A program made the position numbers and the translations under genes. The notes beneath the pieces are model-generated. The model was given only the letters and a program-made list of their open reading frames with translations. It was not told the origin of the DNA and did no database searches. Source: Sphingobacterium endophyticum (GTDB lineage: Bacteria; Bacteroidota; Bacteroidia; Sphingobacteriales; Sphingobacteriaceae). Taken from it: a DNA stretch of 64,000 nt. The stretch lies in the NCBI RefSeq assembly GCF_009733535.1, contig NZ_ML771899.1, forward strand, positions 1 through 64,000. The letters are read 5' to 3'. Shown here piece by piece: positions 17,864 through 27,746 of this stretch; positions within the stretch are counted from its first letter, which is position 1; every line of letters begins with the position of its first letter.

Positions 17864-17905
17864 AATTAAATATTTCTGCAAATATATATATTCTTAATAA
17901 ATGTA

Positions 17906-19003
17906 TTATTGCTCGTTTTTCCTCGCGATTTTTAAACTGTGAAAGTTGATTCTACCCTCTTCATTTAAAGATACTCTTCCCTTAACGGTTAGTTCATCCG
18001 GAATATATTCACCATTCACAAATGATGGTATATAACGCTCTACTGAATTAAGGACCAATTTGAATGGCTTGCTGATCTCTACAGGTACGTCCCGTATCAT
18101 TTCCACCTTTGAAGGGTTTCCATCTTTATTTACCTGAACCGTGTACTCAAATTCATCGTCCAAAGGCCTGCCAATTTCAAAGGATTTAAATGGTTCATTG
18201 AAAAAATTAGTGAGGTAGCTGTTATATCCCGCAATTTCATCATAATTACACCCTTTGGAAATAAATTTTTCCGCCCTAAAGAACGCTTCATAGGGAAGGA
18301 CGGAAAATACCGGAGCGTCATATTCCGTTTCGTTTATTAGATCGTAGCCCGATTTGAACACGCCTCTATAATATACCTCCTCGGCGACCAGGTCTGCGGC
18401 TTTATCGGCTTCATAAAATATCTGCCATATACCGTCCGGAACACCTTCCTTTAAGCGGCCTTTCTGTTTTACAAAAGGGTATCCATAGGGATTGTAACCC
18501 TGGAAAGGAACTTTAAATTCAAAACGTCCATCTCCATCTTCGACCATTTTTTTTCCGCGAGTATCCAGGAATTCAATGATCTTCACATAGTCTTCCCCAA
18601 AATTCACCCGCATCATTAGATGTCCGTCAGGATAATAGTATTTCCAGTCCCCATGTGGTTTGTCATTCTCAAAGAAGACTTCCCATTTGATGGACCTATT
18701 TGGATGGTAAGCTTTGAATAGCCCCGTTTTTTTTCCATCAAGATATGCCCCTTCTAAGATGGGCTTGCCCGCTGCATCAAAATCAGTAAAGGAGCCTATG
18801 AATTTACTGCTTCCGGCATCAAAACTAGCGAGCCGTTCGATACTCTTGAATTCACATTCCTTGTCTACCAGATAATAGTTGCTGTCAAAATAGAAACGAA
18901 CCAACTTATCTCCTGAGGTTTCAAAATATACCGGACGTTTGTCCTGTGCATTTCCCAGCAGACCAAGTAATAACAATAGGATACCTAAGGCAATACTCTT
19001 CAT
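17906..19003 (-). CDS. Periplasmic YwqK/MORN-like repeat protein with TonB-like C-terminal region
   Basis: The 365-residue protein has a signal peptide (about 1-19, cut near GNAQ). The central part has YwqK/MORN-like beta-hairpin repeats, for example GLFKAYHPNRSIKWEVFFEN, PHGDWKYYYPDGHLMMRV and GVPDGIWQIFYE. The last about 110 residues (YTVQVNKDGNPSKVEMIRDV to RVSLNEEGRI) resemble a TonB C-terminal fold that lacks the transmembrane anchor. The function is unknown. It is 3 bp downstream of polA on the same strand. Confidence 0.6.
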   Translation of the reverse strand: MKSIALGILLLLLGLLGNAQDKRPVYFETSGDKLVRFYFDSNYYLVDKECEFKSIERLASFDAGSSKFIGSFTDFDAAGKPILEGAYLDGKKTGLFKAYHPNRSIKWEVFFENDKPHGDWKYYYPDGHLMMRVNFGEDYVKIIEFLDTRGKKMVEDGDGRFEFKVPFQGYNPYGYPFVKQKGRLKEGVPDGIWQIFYEADKAADLVAEEVYYRGVFKSGYDLINETEYDAPVFSVLPYEAFFRAEKFISKGCNYDEIAGYNSYLTNFFNEPFKSFEIGRPLDDEFEYTVQVNKDGNPSKVEMIRDVPVEISKPFKLVLNSVERYIPSFVNGEYIPDELTVKGRVSLNEEGRINFHSLKIARKNEQ

Positions 19004-19005
19004 CT

Positions 19006-21813
19006 CTAATGCGCTTCAAGCCAGTTTCTTCCCGCACCGATTTCTATCTCAATCGGAACCTGAAGTTCAATGGCATTCTTCATTCTATTTGCTATAATTT
19101 CCCTGAACGTATCGATTTCCTCATTCGGTACATCAAATACAAGTTCGTCATGCACCTGCATAATCATTTTTCCCCGCAACCCTTTTTCTTGGATATCCTG
19201 CTGGATATGGATCATGGCGATTTTAATCAGGTCAGCTGCAGAACCTTGAATAGGGGCATTGATCGCATTTCGTTCTGCAAATCCCCTAACGGTCATATTT
19301 GCAGAATTGATATCCCTTAAATATCTCCTACGTTTTAAAATCGTTTCCACATATCCGTTTTCCTTTGCAAATTCAATCACCTCAGCCATGTATTTTCTGA
19401 TGCCCGTGTACTGAGCAAAATATTGGTCGATGATTTCTGCAGCCTCCTTTCGGCTGATTCCTAAGTTCTGCGAAAGTCCAAAGGCAGACTGCCCATAGAT
19501 GATTCCAAAGTTTACTGCCTTGGCATTTCTTCGCATATCTGCATTTACTTCATCCAACTCGACGCCGTAAACCCTCGCTGCGGTTGCCCGGTGAATGTCC
19601 AGACCCTGCTTAAATGCCTCCAGCATATTTACGTCCTGACTTAATTCGGCCATAATGCGCAGCTCGATCTGCGAATAATCCGCGGATAACAACGTCCAAT
19701 CCTTATCCCTGCTGATAAAGGCCTTGCGAACCTCTCTGCCACGCTCGGTGCGGATCGGGATATTCTGCAGATTTGGATTGGTTGAGCTCAGCCGACCCGT
19801 TGCTGCTACGGCCTGGTTATAGGAGGTGTGGATCAATCCCGTGTTTGGGTTGACCAGGGTAGGCAGGGAGTCCACGTAGGTGGATTTCAACTTTTGTAAC
19901 TGCCTGAATTCCAAAATGTCCTTGACGATGTCGGATTTATTGGACAGTGCGAGCAATACATCCTCGCCTGTTTTGTATTGACCCGTTTTGGTCTTTTTGG
20001 CTTTAGGGTCAAGCTGTAATTTATCGAACAGCACTTCACCCAATTGCTTTGGCGAGGCAATATTGAAATTGACGCCGGCTTTTTCATAGATCTGATGTTC
20101 GAGCTGCTTAACATCTTTTTCTATTTCCTTAGAGAATTGGAAAAGTGTTTCTTCATCGATTTTGACACCATTCCGCTCCACCGCTGCTAATACCTTCAAT
20201 AGAGGGAACTCTACTTTTCTCGCTAAATCACTGGTTAGCGTTTCTTCTAGTAGCGGGGCAAGCTTGTTCTTCAGCTGTAAGGTAATGTCGGCATCCTCCG
20301 CCGCATATTCTTTCACCAATTCAACATCAACGTCGCGCATATTCCCTTGGTTCTTGCCTTTGCCACCGATCAGTTCCGTTATGGAAACAGGGGTGTAGTT
20401 GAGGTAGGTTTCCGCAAGGTAATCCATATTGTGCCGGGTATCCGGATCAATTAGATAATGCGCTAACATGGTGTCGAAAAACTCTCCTTTCACATCGATT
20501 CCATACCTGGAAAGAAGCAGGATGTCATATTTTAAGTTCTGACCTATTTTAAGGATCTTCTCATCCTCCAAGACAGGTTTAAAAATTTCTGCCGTTTTTT
20601 GAGCTTCGGCCTGGTCGGCAGAGACCGGGATATAATAGGCCTCAAATGGATCTATGCTGAATGAAAAACCTACCAATTCCGCCTGGAGGGCATCCAGTCC
20701 GGTAGTCTCTGTGTCAAAACAGAAAGCTGCCTCCCGGCTTAATCGCTTCACAAGTTCAATCTGCTTTTCTGCTGTGTCCAGTAAACTGTACTGATGTTTG
20801 GTATTGTGGATATTGGTAAAGTTGGCGGGTTCATGCGGAGCTTCAGCGCCGAGAGATTTTGCCCCATCCAAATTACCGTCCTGATGAACTGAGAATAGGT
20901 CCATCTGACCAGCTTTTGGAGCACTCCCTTCCACAATACTGAATTCATCGCCAAATACTCTCTTTCCTAAGGTCCTAAATTCAAGTTCCACGAAAAGGGG
21001 CTCTAAAAGATCCTTGTTGGGTTTTTCCAATTCCAACGATTTTTCATCGAATTCCACCGGAACATCCAATAAGATGGTGGCGAGTTTCTTGGAAATCAAC
21101 CCTTGCTCGGCATGGTTTTCAACATTCTCCTTCAGCTTGCCCTTTAGTTTGTCGGTATTAGAGATCAGGTTTTCAATAGAACCAAATTCCTGGATTAATT
21201 TCTTAGCGGTCTTTTCGCCGATTCCCGGTATGCCCGGGATATTATCAACGGCATCTCCCCATAAGCCCAGGATATCGATGACCTCATGGACCTGATTGAT
21301 CTCCCATTTCTCCAAGATTTCCGGGACACCTAGGATTTCAGCACCATTGCCCATGCGGGCAGGTTTGTAAATAAAGATGTTATCGGAAACCAATTGACCA
21401 AAATCCTTATCCGGAGTCATACAATAGACGGTGAAATCTTTTTTTTCACCTTCCTTGGCTAGGGTTCCAATAATATCATCGGCTTCATAGCCGTCCTTGG
21501 TAATGATGGGGATATTGAATCCTTCGATAAGCCTAAAGATATAGGGGATTGAAGCGGCCAGATCCTCAGGCATTTTCTGCCTTTGAGCTTTATAGGCTTC
21601 AAATTCAATATGTCTATTTGTAGGGGCTTCGGTGTCGAATACAACAGCAATATGGGTAGGTCTTTGATTGTTCAATACTTCAAGCAGGGTATTGGTAAAT
21701 CCCATGATCGCTCCTGTATTCAAACCGTATGATGTGATGCGGGGTGTTTTACTTAATGCAAAGTAAGCACGATAAATCAATGCCATCCCGTCCAAAAGAA
21801 ATAACTTTTTCAA
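19006..21813 (-). CDS. polA: DNA polymerase I
   Basis: The 935-residue repair and Okazaki-fragment polymerase has all three domains. The 5' nuclease (about 1-290) includes FDTEAPTNRH, EADDIIG and the helix-hairpin-helix IPGIPGIGEKTAKKL. The 3'-5' exonuclease keeps its acidic residues (FDTETTG, GQNLKYD, YAAEDAD), unlike many pol I enzymes that have lost proofreading. The polymerase domain has motif A (DYSQIELRIMAELS), motif B (RRNAKAVNFGIIYG) and motif C (VHDELVF). Length is normal. It is divergent from rsgA and has a TAACTTTG promoter box 25 bp upstream. Confidence 0.97.
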   Translation of the reverse strand: MKKLFLLDGMALIYRAYFALSKTPRITSYGLNTGAIMGFTNTLLEVLNNQRPTHIAVVFDTEAPTNRHIEFEAYKAQRQKMPEDLAASIPYIFRLIEGFNIPIITKDGYEADDIIGTLAKEGEKKDFTVYCMTPDKDFGQLVSDNIFIYKPARMGNGAEILGVPEILEKWEINQVHEVIDILGLWGDAVDNIPGIPGIGEKTAKKLIQEFGSIENLISNTDKLKGKLKENVENHAEQGLISKKLATILLDVPVEFDEKSLELEKPNKDLLEPLFVELEFRTLGKRVFGDEFSIVEGSAPKAGQMDLFSVHQDGNLDGAKSLGAEAPHEPANFTNIHNTKHQYSLLDTAEKQIELVKRLSREAAFCFDTETTGLDALQAELVGFSFSIDPFEAYYIPVSADQAEAQKTAEIFKPVLEDEKILKIGQNLKYDILLLSRYGIDVKGEFFDTMLAHYLIDPDTRHNMDYLAETYLNYTPVSITELIGGKGKNQGNMRDVDVELVKEYAAEDADITLQLKNKLAPLLEETLTSDLARKVEFPLLKVLAAVERNGVKIDEETLFQFSKEIEKDVKQLEHQIYEKAGVNFNIASPKQLGEVLFDKLQLDPKAKKTKTGQYKTGEDVLLALSNKSDIVKDILEFRQLQKLKSTYVDSLPTLVNPNTGLIHTSYNQAVAATGRLSSTNPNLQNIPIRTERGREVRKAFISRDKDWTLLSADYSQIELRIMAELSQDVNMLEAFKQGLDIHRATAARVYGVELDEVNADMRRNAKAVNFGIIYGQSAFGLSQNLGISRKEAAEIIDQYFAQYTGIRKYMAEVIEFAKENGYVETILKRRRYLRDINSANMTVRGFAERNAINAPIQGSAADLIKIAMIHIQQDIQEKGLRGKMIMQVHDELVFDVPNEEIDTFREIIANRMKNAIELQVPIEIEIGAGRNWLEAH

Positions 21814-21837
21814 ATTCTTTGTTTTTTACCTGTAAAA

Positions 21838-21845
21838 CAAAGTTA
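21838..21845 (-). promoter_or_regulatory. Promoter -7 box of polA
   Basis: CAAAGTTA reads TAACTTTG on the minus strand, a full -7 match. A near-match TTTA lies 17 nt upstream in place of the -33 TTTG. The leader would be about 20 nt. Confidence 0.5.
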
Positions 21846-21932
21846 ACAAAATCAAATAGACCTAAAGATTAATTATTTTTTTCATTTTTGCGGGGAATTG
21901 CTTGTATTTTTAAAAATATATGGAGAACAGCT

Positions 21933-22853
21933 ATGCGAGGACTAGTAACTAAATCAACAGGTAGTTGGTATCAAGTTTTGGATGATTCAGGAAAGCGGTA
22001 TGAGTGTAGGATCAAGGGTAAGTTCAGGACACAGGGTATTAAAACGACCAATCCGATCGCTGTAGGCGATAGGGTAGAGTTTGAGTTGGAGGACGGTCAG
22101 CAGAGCGGGGTAATCAGCGGGCTTGAACCCAGGAAGAATTATATCATCCGGCGATCGGTGAATCTGTCCAAGCAAACCCAGATTATAGGCGCCAACCTTG
22201 ATCTGGCACTTTTAGTGGTGACCCTAGCCTCACCGGCAACCTCATTGGGATTTATTGACCGTTTTTTAGTGACAGCAGAAGCCTATGGCATTCCGGCCGG
22301 CCTGGTGTTCAATAAGCTCGATCTTTTTTCGGATGAAGGCCTTGAAATTCTGGCTGACTATGTTGCCATCTATGAAAACCTAGGGTATGTATGCTACACG
22401 GTTTCTGCGTTGGAAAAAGAAAACATAGAAACCCTAAATGGGGTACTTCAGGATAGAATAACATTAGTCTCGGGGCATTCTGGCGTGGGCAAATCGACAT
22501 TAATCAATGCGATTGTACCTGGTTTGGATTTAAAAACAGGGATGATATCGGATTGGTCCGATAAAGGGAAGCATACCACGACTTTTGCCGAAATGATTGA
22601 TTTGCCTTTCGGTGGTAAATTGATCGACACTCCAGGGATCCGCGAATTGGGCATCGTTGATATTGAACCTCAGGAGCTTTCCCATTACTTTCCTGAAATG
22701 AGAAAATTGCTCAATCAGTGTAGGTTCCATAATTGCCGCCACATCAATGAACCCGGATGCGCAGTGCTTCAGGCCTTGGAAAATGGAGGTATTGAACCCT
22801 CAAGGTATGAAAGCTATCTGAGCATCTATCACAATGAAAACAATCGGAACTAA
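21933..22853 (+). CDS. rsgA: Ribosome small-subunit-dependent GTPase RsgA
   Basis: The 306-residue circularly permuted GTPase helps the last steps of 30S subunit maturation. The order of motifs shows the permutation: an OB-fold N-domain, then the G4 motif NKLD, then G1 GHSGVGKST, then G3 DTPGIRE. The C-terminal zinc domain has CRFHNCRHINEPGC. The start at 21933 (MRGLVTKSTG) is preferred because it matches the family start and is preceded by GGAGA 8 bp upstream; a frame-open ATG at 21888 would add 15 atypical residues. Confidence 0.93.
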   Translation: MRGLVTKSTGSWYQVLDDSGKRYECRIKGKFRTQGIKTTNPIAVGDRVEFELEDGQQSGVISGLEPRKNYIIRRSVNLSKQTQIIGANLDLALLVVTLASPATSLGFIDRFLVTAEAYGIPAGLVFNKLDLFSDEGLEILADYVAIYENLGYVCYTVSALEKENIETLNGVLQDRITLVSGHSGVGKSTLINAIVPGLDLKTGMISDWSDKGKHTTTFAEMIDLPFGGKLIDTPGIRELGIVDIEPQELSHYFPEMRKLLNQCRFHNCRHINEPGCAVLQALENGGIEPSRYESYLSIYHNENNRN

Positions 22854-23003
22854 GGCTCCTTAAGTTCTTTATTCGACAAAAAGCTATACTTAAAAGATTG
22901 GTTTTAATTTCAATAGAAATTTATTTATCGTGACTTTAAACATATTGGCTAAATTATTGTTAAAAGTTAACATAATGAGGGGATAAACCGTTTATAGAAA
23001 CTT

Positions 23004-24806
23004 ATGAAACCTATTTGGAAATGGATTATTGGAATAGTTGCCGTATTAATTGCGGCTGTATTTATTGTCGGCTGGTACTATAGCCGAAATTGGAAGCCTC
23101 TTGTTGAGGCCAAACTGAAGGAGACCGTCTCCAAGTCGACGAATGGATTGTATTCCTTGAAATATGATGATTTGGACTTGAATATTACCTTAGGAAATGC
23201 AACCTTGGTCAATGCGGAACTGATTCCGGATTCTAACGTTTACCGTAACATGGTCCTATCAAAGGAAGCTCCGAACAGCCGTTACCATATAAAATTGGCG
23301 GCTCTAAAGGTTCGACGGTTTAATATCTGGGATGTCATTAAAAATAGGAAACTCTATATTAAGGAAATTGCATTTGATTCCCCGGATATCCATATGATAT
23401 CCGAAAGGCACGCCTATAACGATACCATTCAGCCTAAAGAGTCAAAAACCCTATATGACAATATCAAGGACGTTTTTAGTTCGGTCAATGTTAGGGATAT
23501 CAATATCGATAATGTAAAGTTTAAGTTTTCCAAAATTGAGGCGGGAAAATCATCAGATATTTTATTAGATAGCATTGGAATAAAGGTTCACGATATCCTA
23601 GTGGACCAGGCTTCCATCCACGATACCACTAGACTTTTTTATACCAAGATGGTGGAAGTGGAAGTTCCGAAATTCGAGTACGAACTTTCAAATGGGATAT
23701 ACAGAGCAAAATTTGACCGTTTGCTCTTGAACACGAGGGATCAGAATGTGCTATTAACAAAAGTTGAGTATGCTCCAAAAATGAGCAAGTCGGCCTATTT
23801 TAAAGCAAGGAATCAGAATATCACCATGGCGGTAATGAAATTCGATACCCTACGGTTTGAAAGGCTCGATTTCAAAGAATTGATTGACAACCAACAGACC
23901 GTTGCTCAGAACGTACAGATTAAAAATGGCTCAGTCTCTTTATACAATGATAAGCGCTATCCCAAAAAGAGCAGTTCAAAGTTAGGAAAGTCGCCCCAGC
24001 AACAATTGATGAAAGTCAACCAGTTGATTAAAATCGATACCGTATTTGTTGAGAACGTGGATGTGCTGTACGGAGAGTATTCAGCGAAGTTCAATAAGGA
24101 GGGGGTTATTACCTTCAATAATGCTAGAGGTACCTTGACCAATGTTACCAATGACAGCACGCATCTGGTAAGGGACAAATATATGCGCGCAGATTTGCAG
24201 GCTAAAATTATGAATGCTGGGCTACTTAAGATACAGTTTGGCTTCGATATGTTGAGTAAGGACGGGTATCACACCTATAAAGGTTCCTTGGGCAGGATGC
24301 AAGCAACCGCATTCAATAAGATTCTGACCCCATTATTAAATGCAGAAATAGCATCTGGGAATATTAGGGGTATCAGCTTTAATTATCAGGCGAACGATTA
24401 CCGGAATTGGGGGGATTTTCGTTTTGACTACGATCACCTTAAATTAAACTTGATTAATGCGGTGGATCCCGGCATGAGCAAGACCAAGAAAGGTGTCCTT
24501 TCCTTTGTCGTTAACAACATCCTGATCAACGACAGCAATCCGGATGCGAACGAGAAATACCACATTGGCAAGGTGAATTACAGACGTGTAGCTGAGCATA
24601 CCTTTTTCAAGACAATGTGGCAAAGTATGCTTGATGGTATAAAACAATGTACAGGAATCAGTAAGGAGCGCGAGGCCAAGCTAATGGGGGCTGCTGAGAC
24701 CGGTAAAGAAGTGGCAGATGAGGCGAAGGGTGTGATTAAAAAGACCGGAAAATTCTTTAAGGGCCTCTTTAAAAAGAAAGATAAAGAAGAAGAGGAGCAA
24801 GATTAG
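23004..24806 (+). CDS. AsmA-like/DUF748-type inner-membrane-anchored protein (homologue of the gene at 61159)
   Basis: The 600-residue protein has one N-terminal helix (about 7-27) followed by a long periplasmic beta-rich region and a Lys/Glu-rich C-terminal tail. It is clearly homologous to the 560-residue minus-strand protein at 61159-62841. Shared blocks include SNGLYSL near residue 45, QQLMKVNQ in the middle, RGTL-NVTND and SNPDAN-KYH near the end, with a final CTG motif. The overall plan resembles AsmA/TamB-like bridge proteins thought to carry lipids between membranes; that is inference. It is not in an obvious operon, and a parS-like palindrome overlaps its stop codon. Confidence 0.6.
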   Translation: MKPIWKWIIGIVAVLIAAVFIVGWYYSRNWKPLVEAKLKETVSKSTNGLYSLKYDDLDLNITLGNATLVNAELIPDSNVYRNMVLSKEAPNSRYHIKLAALKVRRFNIWDVIKNRKLYIKEIAFDSPDIHMISERHAYNDTIQPKESKTLYDNIKDVFSSVNVRDINIDNVKFKFSKIEAGKSSDILLDSIGIKVHDILVDQASIHDTTRLFYTKMVEVEVPKFEYELSNGIYRAKFDRLLLNTRDQNVLLTKVEYAPKMSKSAYFKARNQNITMAVMKFDTLRFERLDFKELIDNQQTVAQNVQIKNGSVSLYNDKRYPKKSSSKLGKSPQQQLMKVNQLIKIDTVFVENVDVLYGEYSAKFNKEGVITFNNARGTLTNVTNDSTHLVRDKYMRADLQAKIMNAGLLKIQFGFDMLSKDGYHTYKGSLGRMQATAFNKILTPLLNAEIASGNIRGISFNYQANDYRNWGDFRFDYDHLKLNLINAVDPGMSKTKKGVLSFVVNNILINDSNPDANEKYHIGKVNYRRVAEHTFFKTMWQSMLDGIKQCTGISKEREAKLMGAAETGKEVADEAKGVIKKTGKFFKGLFKKKDKEEEEQD

Positions 24807-24820
24807 TTTCACGTGAAAGT
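24805..24820. other. parS-like centromere site candidate
   Basis: AGTTTCACGTGAAAGT matches the general bacterial parS 16-mer TGTTTCACGTGAAACA at 13 of 16 positions, with a perfect 12-bp palindromic core (24807-24818). The mismatches are confined to the first base and last two. The site overlaps the last two bases of the stop codon of the preceding gene. ParB binds such sites near the chromosome origin. Confidence 0.5.
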
Positions 24821-24928
24821 TTATTTTTAGTTTCCATTACTTGGTTGAATTTCAAAGGCTTGTGGTATTGGTCGGTGCTAAAACTTCGCTAAGGTCCCTA
24901 CCTTTTCCTTCATTAAGATAGATATTAC

Positions 24929-24936
24929 TATGTTTG
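24929..24936 (+). promoter_or_regulatory. Promoter -7 box of the ktrB-ktrA operon
   Basis: TATGTTTG is a full match to TAnnTTTG and ends 7 bp before the ATG at 24944, so the leader would be only a few nucleotides. A convincing -33 TTG is missing. Confidence 0.45.
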
Positions 24937-24943
24937 TAATTAG

Positions 24944-26728
24944 ATGGATTCGGTATATAGCTTCCTAAAATATATTTTTAGATACAAGAGAAAAGTAGTA
25001 GATCAGGTCCTGTTCTATATCAGTTTGATTAGTGCAGCAGTGATGGTGATGCATGTGGGCTATATTACCGATCCAAAGGTCGCTAGATTAACCGAGGATA
25101 TCGTCATTGGGCTATATTACGGCCTTTTCATAATCGAAATCTTCAGGACAACCGCTTCCATCTTGGTGGCGCGGCGAATCAATATGTCCCATTATACCGG
25201 GGTTCTGGTCAGCGCCTATTTTCTTTTGATTACCATATCCCGGGTCAGTGGTGGGTTTTTGTCGGCATTTGCCAAAGACGAATGGCTTTACTTGGGAATA
25301 GCCATTATGTTCCTTTCGGAATTATCAAAGAACAGCTTGTTTTTCGATAATTTCTACTTTAACCCCACGATTTTATTTGTGATAAGTTTCTTGGGCTTGA
25401 TTCTGTTGGGGTCATTTCTACTGATGCTGCCAAGAACTACGCTAGAGGCACCATTAAGTTTTGTGGACGCTTTCTTTATGGCCACCAGCGCAGTCTGTAT
25501 CACGGGGCTTTCCACTACCGATATCTCGACCAATTTTTCCTTGTTCGGACAATCGGTTATTATGGCGCTAATCCAAGTCGGCGGTCTGGGAATCATGACC
25601 TTTACCGGATTCTTTGGGTATTTTTTCTCCGGTGGCTTCTCTTTCAAAAATCAATTGATGTTTGGAGAGATCCTGGGTGAAAATAAATTAAACTCCGTAA
25701 TATCGACCTTGTTGACCATTATCTTTATCACCCTGCTTTTTGAATTGATTGGTGCGATTTTAATTTTTTCCTCATTGGATGCCACGCTGTTCGACTCCGT
25801 GGGAGAGATGATATTCTTTTCCTGTTTTCATGCCATATCTGGATTTTGTAATGCTGGATTTACGATCATAAAAGATGGGGTGATGAACGATAATTATCGG
25901 TTCAACTATAATTTTCAATTGGCCGTATCCTCCATGTTTATATTGGGTGGATTTGGCTTCGGTACCATTTTCAATTTCTATACCTGGATTAGGGAAAAGA
26001 TAAACGCCATCCTATGTAGATTGGTGAAAAAAGTGAATTATCGACATAAACCGCAAGTTTTTTCGTTTAATTCAAGGTTTATTGTTTTGTGCAACAGCAT
26101 ATTTATTGTTCTGGCAACGATCTCATTTTTTGCATTGGAGCAAAATCACAGCTTGATGGCGGATAGAACGAATTATGGAGAATGGGTTACCTCGATCTTT
26201 ATGGCGAATTCAGCAAGGTCTGCAGGTTTTAACAGCGTGGACCTGAATTTTGTAAATATTCCCACGGTGATAATGTTCGTAACCTTAATGTGGGTAGGGG
26301 TATCCCCGGGATCGACCGGTGGCGGTGTTAAGGTAACGACGGTCGCAATTGCCCTGATGAACATCGTTGCACTCGCCAAAGGCAAGGAATCTATTGAAAT
26401 CTATAAGCGACGCATCGCATCGGAGTCTGTAAACAAAGCCTTTGCCATTATACTGCTTTCGATTTTGACGATTGCCCTAAGTTTTATTCTGCTCAATTTT
26501 TCAGATCCCAACCAACAAATGATCCCTTTACTATTTGAAGCGGTCTCTGCCTATACCACCTGTGGACTTTCGCTGGGAATTACGCCGTCTCTTTCGGCAA
26601 CGAGCAAGATTATTTTGATGTTTACCATGTTTGTCGGACGTGTTGGTATGTTGACATTATTGGTCGCATTTATTAAGAACACCAAGAACAAGAGTTATAT
26701 TTATCCAACTGAAAAGATATTGTATTAA
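24944..26728 (+). CDS. Potassium uptake channel subunit, TrkH/KtrB family
   Basis: The 594-residue membrane protein has the four pore-loop repeats of the Trk/Ktr superfamily: TSAVCITGLS, AISGFCNAGFT, SARSAGFNS and YTTCGLSLG. Each holds the central Gly of the selectivity filter. An additional N-terminal region of about 130 residues with several hydrophobic helices precedes the first repeat and makes the protein longer than KtrB (about 450 aa). It imports K+ with Na+ or H+ and is gated by the cytosolic KtrA-like ring encoded 3 bp downstream. Confidence 0.9.
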   Translation: MDSVYSFLKYIFRYKRKVVDQVLFYISLISAAVMVMHVGYITDPKVARLTEDIVIGLYYGLFIIEIFRTTASILVARRINMSHYTGVLVSAYFLLITISRVSGGFLSAFAKDEWLYLGIAIMFLSELSKNSLFFDNFYFNPTILFVISFLGLILLGSFLLMLPRTTLEAPLSFVDAFFMATSAVCITGLSTTDISTNFSLFGQSVIMALIQVGGLGIMTFTGFFGYFFSGGFSFKNQLMFGEILGENKLNSVISTLLTIIFITLLFELIGAILIFSSLDATLFDSVGEMIFFSCFHAISGFCNAGFTIIKDGVMNDNYRFNYNFQLAVSSMFILGGFGFGTIFNFYTWIREKINAILCRLVKKVNYRHKPQVFSFNSRFIVLCNSIFIVLATISFFALEQNHSLMADRTNYGEWVTSIFMANSARSAGFNSVDLNFVNIPTVIMFVTLMWVGVSPGSTGGGVKVTTVAIALMNIVALAKGKESIEIYKRRIASESVNKAFAIILLSILTIALSFILLNFSDPNQQMIPLLFEAVSAYTTCGLSLGITPSLSATSKIILMFTMFVGRVGMLTLLVAFIKNTKNKSYIYPTEKILY

Positions 26729-26731
26729 GGT

Positions 26732-27418
26732 ATGAAGTATATCGTATTAGGATTAGGGCATTTTGGAAGGTCATTGGCCATCCATCTGACAGAGTTAGGG
26801 CATGAGGTCATTGCTGCGGATAAGAACATGAGCATCGTGGAGCAGACCAAGGATCGAATTACCCATACGGTATGTATGGACACTACGGATAAGGATGCGG
26901 TAAGCTCCCTGCCCTTAAGAGAAAGCCATGCTGTGATAGTTGCTATTGGAGAGGAGGAGGGAGCAAGTCTTTTGACCGTAGCGCTGTTAAAGCAGCTGAA
27001 GGTAAAACGTATCATTGGCCGCGTGGTGTCGGATCTCCAGAAAACTGTTCTTGAAGCGATGAATATTGATGAGCATATTATGCCGGAGGAGGAAGCGGCA
27101 GAACGATTGGCGATGCGTTTGGACAATATCGATATCGTAGATTCATTTAAGGTTTCCGACAGGTATAGCATCATCGAAACGAAGGTTCCCAGTAAATACG
27201 TTGGCATGACGCTGAAGGAAGCTGATCTGACCAATAGATATAAAGTGATCGTTCTGACTACCGTTCATGTAGAGAATGAAATGACCAAAGAGGGGAACAC
27301 CAAAATTAACAAGCAAGCCTCTGGCATCGCTAAATCCGATACGGTTTTAATGGAGAATGATCTATTGGTATTATTTGGAGAACTATCAAATATCAAAGAT
27401 CTGATTCAAAAAGGATAG
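26732..27418 (+). CDS. Potassium channel gating subunit, TrkA/KtrA (RCK) family
   Basis: The 228-residue cytosolic protein has an RCK_N Rossmann domain beginning KYIVLGLGHFGRSLAIHL (GxGxxG nucleotide-binding loop, acidic residue at the end of strand 2 in AADKN). An RCK_C domain (about 135-225) follows. Octameric rings of KtrA bind ATP/ADP or NAD(H) and gate the KtrB pore. It is co-transcribed with the pore subunit (3-bp gap). Confidence 0.93.
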   Translation: MKYIVLGLGHFGRSLAIHLTELGHEVIAADKNMSIVEQTKDRITHTVCMDTTDKDAVSSLPLRESHAVIVAIGEEEGASLLTVALLKQLKVKRIIGRVVSDLQKTVLEAMNIDEHIMPEEEAAERLAMRLDNIDIVDSFKVSDRYSIIETKVPSKYVGMTLKEADLTNRYKVIVLTTVHVENEMTKEGNTKINKQASGIAKSDTVLMENDLLVLFGELSNIKDLIQKG

Positions 27419-27429
27419 TTGATCCCTTC

Positions 27430-27640
27430 AATTTCCATCAGGGCTTGGACAGGTTCTGTCACCGATGGAAATTGGCCTTCGAACTTTCGTTCGCCCAAGA
27501 CCTCTCCAAGGCCGGATGATTTACCCTATGAATCCCATCGACACGAAATCTATGGAAATTTATTGAACTACGAATAATTCAACACCATTGGCGTGACATA
27601 ATTCCCAATTCAACTGGGATGGAATATCTAAGGTAATTAA
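27430..27640. repeat. Cluster of intergenic inverted repeats (REP-like)
   Basis: The 362-bp gap between ktrA and the YfhO gene holds several hairpins and no ORF. AATTTCCATC (27430-27439) pairs perfectly with GATGGAAATT (27464-27473), and GACAG/CTGTC pair inside its loop. CGAAC-tttc-GTTCG lies at 27480-27493, an imperfect stem at about 27583-27595, and TCCCA-N7-TGGGA at 27603-27619. None has a T-tract on the plus strand, so these look more like palindromic repeats than a terminator. Confidence 0.45.
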
Positions 27641-27738
27641 AGCCGGATTGTTCGTTCTCCCCTCAAAAAGGACAACCTCAAACTCCTAAATAATGACATT
27701 TATTGATACACATATGTCAAATCTCACATCAATTCTAT

Positions 27739-27746
27739 ATTTTTGG
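27739..27746 (+). promoter_or_regulatory. Promoter -7 box of the YfhO gene
   Basis: TATTTTTG is a full match to TAnnTTTG, 34 bp before the ATG. The -33 element is not evident. Confidence 0.4.
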
